A stretch of 64,000 nt of DNA from a bacterium (lineage in GTDB: Bacteria; Myxococcota_A; Polyangia; Nannocystales; Nannocystaceae): positions 1-64,000 of the forward strand of contig JANSYI010000028.1 in NCBI GenBank assembly GCA_024742475.1, in the 5' to 3' direction. Of this stretch, positions 61,939-64,000 are shown one piece after another (position 1 is the stretch's first letter; the number at the start of each line of letters is the position of its first letter). A model generated the notes under the pieces. The model did no database searches, had not been told where the DNA came from, and saw only the letters and a program-made list of their open reading frames with translations. The position numbers and the translations under genes were made by a program.

Positions 61939-62738
61939 CGCAGCCGCGGTGCTTTGGCGTGCTCGGCCACCCCATCGGCCACTCGAGATCGCCCGCGATG
62001 CACACGGCGGCGTTCGAGGCCCTCGGCCTGCCGCACCGCTACCTCGCCTTCGACGTGACGCCCGACGCGTTGCCTTCGGCGATCGCCGGCGCGGCGGCGA
62101 TGGGGTTTGGCGGGCTCAACCTCACCGTCCCGCTCAAGACCCACGCCCTGGGTCTGATGGACGCGCTGTCCCCCGAGGCCGAGGCGATCGGGGCCGTCAA
62201 CACGGTCTGCTTCACACCAGAGGGCGTGGTGGGGCGCAACACCGATGGCGCGGGTTTCCTCGAGGCTCTGCGGGGGCTCGTGGGCGCCGTGCCATCGCGG
62301 GCGGTCGTGCTCGGCGGTGGGGGTGCCTCTCGGGCGGTCGTGCACGCGCTGGTCGAGGAAGGGTGCGCCGTGCGATGGGTCTCTCGCCGACCCGCGGCGC
62401 TGCCCGACTGGGACGTCGAGCGTCGCGGATATGAAGGCCTGGAGGTGGCGCTCGAGGGCGCCGCCCTGCTGGTCAACGGCACGACCGTCGGCATGCGGGG
62501 TGGGGCGCCGGGCTTCCCCGTCCCGCTCCCGCTCGAGCGGATGCCGATCGACGCTGCGGTGGCCGACCTCGTCTACCCCGCAACGCCGCTGGTCGAGCGT
62601 GCGCGTGCGTGCGGCCGTGCAACGATGGACGGACTCCCGATGCTCTGGGGGCAAGGCGTGCTCGCGTTGCAGCACTGGCTGGGCCTCACGCTGGACGCGG
62701 CGGCGCGCGACGCCATGCGACAGGCGCTGGTCGTTTGA
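61935..62738 (+). CDS. aroE: Shikimate dehydrogenase
   Basis: 267 residues. It reduces 3-dehydroshikimate to shikimate with NADPH. Motifs: GHPIGHSRSPAMHTAAFEAL for shikimate, NLTVPLKTHALGLMD (catalytic Lys), GRNTDGAGFLEAL (catalytic Asp), and VVLGGGGASRAVVHAL for NADP. The GTG start overlaps xseA in GTGA. The last gene before ftsZ. Confidence 0.95.
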   Translation: MTQPRCFGVLGHPIGHSRSPAMHTAAFEALGLPHRYLAFDVTPDALPSAIAGAAAMGFGGLNLTVPLKTHALGLMDALSPEAEAIGAVNTVCFTPEGVVGRNTDGAGFLEALRGLVGAVPSRAVVLGGGGASRAVVHALVEEGCAVRWVSRRPAALPDWDVERRGYEGLEVALEGAALLVNGTTVGMRGGAPGFPVPLPLERMPIDAAVADLVYPATPLVERARACGRATMDGLPMLWGQGVLALQHWLGLTLDAAARDAMRQALVV

Positions 62739-62881
62739 GCATGTGAGATCGAGTCACACCGCCAAGCCGAGGAAATCAGTCGTTTTTTTGCGGGTGCAGA
62801 TCCGATCCCTGTATGGGTCGACAGTGCCTCGCGCCCTCTCGCGCGAGCAGCCCGATCAAACACCCGAAGACGGACCACGAC

Positions 62882-64000
62882 ATGGCGCATTTCGAACTCG
62901 AGGACGCATATCCGGACCACGCACGCATCAAGGTGATCGGTGTCGGGGGTGCGGGAGGCAACGCGGTCAACACGATGATCGCCCACAACGTCGAGGGCGT
63001 GGAGTTCCTCAGCGCGAACACGGATGTTCAGGCGCTGGAGAAGAACCTGGCGCCCACACGCATCCAGCTCGGCAGCGCCGTCACCCGGGGCCTGGGCGCG
63101 GGTGCCAACCCCGACCGCGGTCGCGAAGCGGCGCTCGAGAGCGTCCACGAGCTCACGGAGGCGCTTCAGGGCGCCGACATGGTCTTCGTCACCGCCGGCA
63201 TGGGCGGCGGCACCGGAACGGGCGCGGCACCGATCGTGGCGCAAGTGGCCCGCGAGTGCGGGGCGCTGTGCGTCGGCGTCGTCACCAAGCCCTTCCGCTT
63301 CGAAGGTCGTCGCCGCGGTCGCATCGCCGGCACGGGCATCGAGACCCTCGAGCAGGCCGTCGACACCCTCATCACCATTCCCAACGATCGCCTGCTCGAC
63401 GTCACCAGCACGTCGACGAGCCTGCTCGACAGCTTCAAGCTCGCCGACGAGGTCCTGCAGCACGCGACGCAGGGGGTCTCGGACCTCATCACCATCCCGG
63501 GCATCATCAACGTCGACTTCGCCGACGTGCGCACGATCATGTCCGACCAGGGCCGCGCGCTGATGGGCATGGGCATCGCGAGCGAAGAGGGCCGCGCCGT
63601 CGTGGCCGCCCAGCAGGCGATCAACAGCCCGCTGCTCGAGGACGTCACTATCGAGGGGGCGCAGGGCATTCTGATCAACATCACGGCCGGGCCCGACCTG
63701 AAGCTGCACGAAGTCGAAGAGGCCGCGTCGCTCGTTCAAGAGGCCGCGCACGAAGACTGCAACATCATCTTTGGCGCCGTCATCGACGACTCGATGGGCG
63801 AGACGCTGCGCATCACCGTCATTGCGACGGGGTTCGACCAGCACGCACCGGCCGAAGAGGTGCTCGAGCACGCGATAAAGAGCCACGGCCATCGCCGACA
63901 GAGCTCCATCGTCGCTGCCGGCACCATGGGGCCCCGAGGTCGTCAGATGGTCACCCCTGGCCCCGCCATGCGGCAACCGCAGGGCAACGCCTTCATGACG
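62882..64000 (+). CDS. ftsZ: Cell division protein FtsZ, 3' end beyond window
   Basis: The first 373 residues of FtsZ, a GTPase that polymerises to form the division ring. KVIGVGGAGGNAVNTMI begins the GTP fold; GMGGGTGTGAAPIVA is the tubulin signature near residue 107; KPFRFEGRRRGRIAGTGIET and LITIPNDRLLDV follow. The C-terminal tail for FtsA/ZipA binding is not in the window. ATG 62882 is chosen as the usual start; an in-frame ATG at 62813 would add 23 residues. A weak promoter-like TTGCGG-18 bp-TATGGG lies at about 62788-62817. The gene follows aroE rather than ftsA, so it is not in the normal dcw position. Confidence 0.95.
   Translation, partial: MAHFELEDAYPDHARIKVIGVGGAGGNAVNTMIAHNVEGVEFLSANTDVQALEKNLAPTRIQLGSAVTRGLGAGANPDRGREAALESVHELTEALQGADMVFVTAGMGGGTGTGAAPIVAQVARECGALCVGVVTKPFRFEGRRRGRIAGTGIETLEQAVDTLITIPNDRLLDVTSTSTSLLDSFKLADEVLQHATQGVSDLITIPGIINVDFADVRTIMSDQGRALMGMGIASEEGRAVVAAQQAINSPLLEDVTIEGAQGILINITAGPDLKLHEVEEAASLVQEAAHEDCNIIFGAVIDDSMGETLRITVIATGFDQHAPAEEVLEHAIKSHGHRRQSSIVAAGTMGPRGRQMVTPGPAMRQPQGNAFMT

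Noticed and set aside
62739..62881. Small RNA or riboswitch before ftsZ
   Set aside because: The gap shows a T7 run and a weak promoter-like pair, but no conserved structure that I can recognise.
62573..63976. Long minus-strand frame of 467 codons opposite ftsZ
   Set aside because: Plus strand encodes FtsZ with all motifs; the antisense frame has none.

Overview
The window is a high-GC, gene-dense stretch of a predatory or soil Myxococcota genome, most likely suborder Nannocystineae (Nannocystis, Plesiocystis or Enhygromyxa relatives). This rests on three things: many lipoproteins with long Ser/Thr/Gly/Asp-rich stalks after the lipid-anchoring cysteine, Cys-rich DUF4215-type repeats (CGDG...CDDGN...DGC), and C-terminal MYXO-CTERM-like sorting tails. 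The species assignment is inference. I see no rRNA, tRNA, CRISPR array, insertion sequence or prophage. Genes alternate strand in short operons with many 4-nt ATGA/GTGA overlaps.

Layout. 1-402: tandem array of ~98-bp hairpin-rich repeats running off the left edge. 408-6177: outer-membrane barrel, NtrC-type response regulator with its membrane histidine kinase, and a small divergent conserved protein. 6182-8459: RluA pseudouridine synthase and an endonuclease/phosphatase-fold protein. 8468-11782: sdhC-sdhA-sdhB, with a one-base frameshift in sdhA. 11851-14887: pgeF, a small membrane protein, a TolC-like efflux channel. 14986-16693: a RelA/SpoT-fold protein facing a PHD-like oxygenase that has lost metal and cosubstrate residues. 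16938-19193: ECF sigma factor operon with a membrane partner and two lipoproteins. 19205-22482: DUF4215 lipoprotein and a MacB-type ABC permease/ATPase pair. 22715-24830: exbB-exbD-tonB-like energiser whose TonB-like protein carries DUF4215 repeats. 25007-28216: BamD-like lipoprotein, TPR protein, amino-acid permease. 28218-40753: surface lipoproteins, Tat-exported sulfatase, pyrD, von Willebrand A lipoprotein, lipase-like hydrolase, MYXO-CTERM metalloprotease, M28 peptidase, secreted esterase, exodeoxyribonuclease III. 40820-48613: SCP2 protein and a six-gene acyl-CoA operon (SDR, carboxyltransferase beta, acyl-CoA dehydrogenase, enoyl-CoA hydratase, biotin carboxylase alpha, BKACE). 48683-60416: DUF2807 lipoprotein, PhoX-family protein, hydrolases, AgmX-domain and VWA lipoproteins, cupin protein. 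60481-64000: xseA, aroE, and ftsZ truncated by the right edge.

How the genes work together. Core metabolism (succinate dehydrogenase, DHODH, shikimate dehydrogenase), DNA repair (xthA, xseA) and division (ftsZ) are interspersed with a large envelope and secretion programme. The acyl-CoA operon follows the logic of leucine or acyclic-terpene catabolism, with the beta-ACAD-hydratase-alpha order I associate with atuCDEF, but ends in a beta-keto acid cleavage enzyme where an HMG-CoA-lyase-type enzyme would be expected. The most unusual items are the RelA/SpoT-like protein, the degenerate PHD-like oxygenase, the TonB-like and MacB-like envelope proteins carrying Cys-rich modules, and the BKACE-terminated carboxylation operon.
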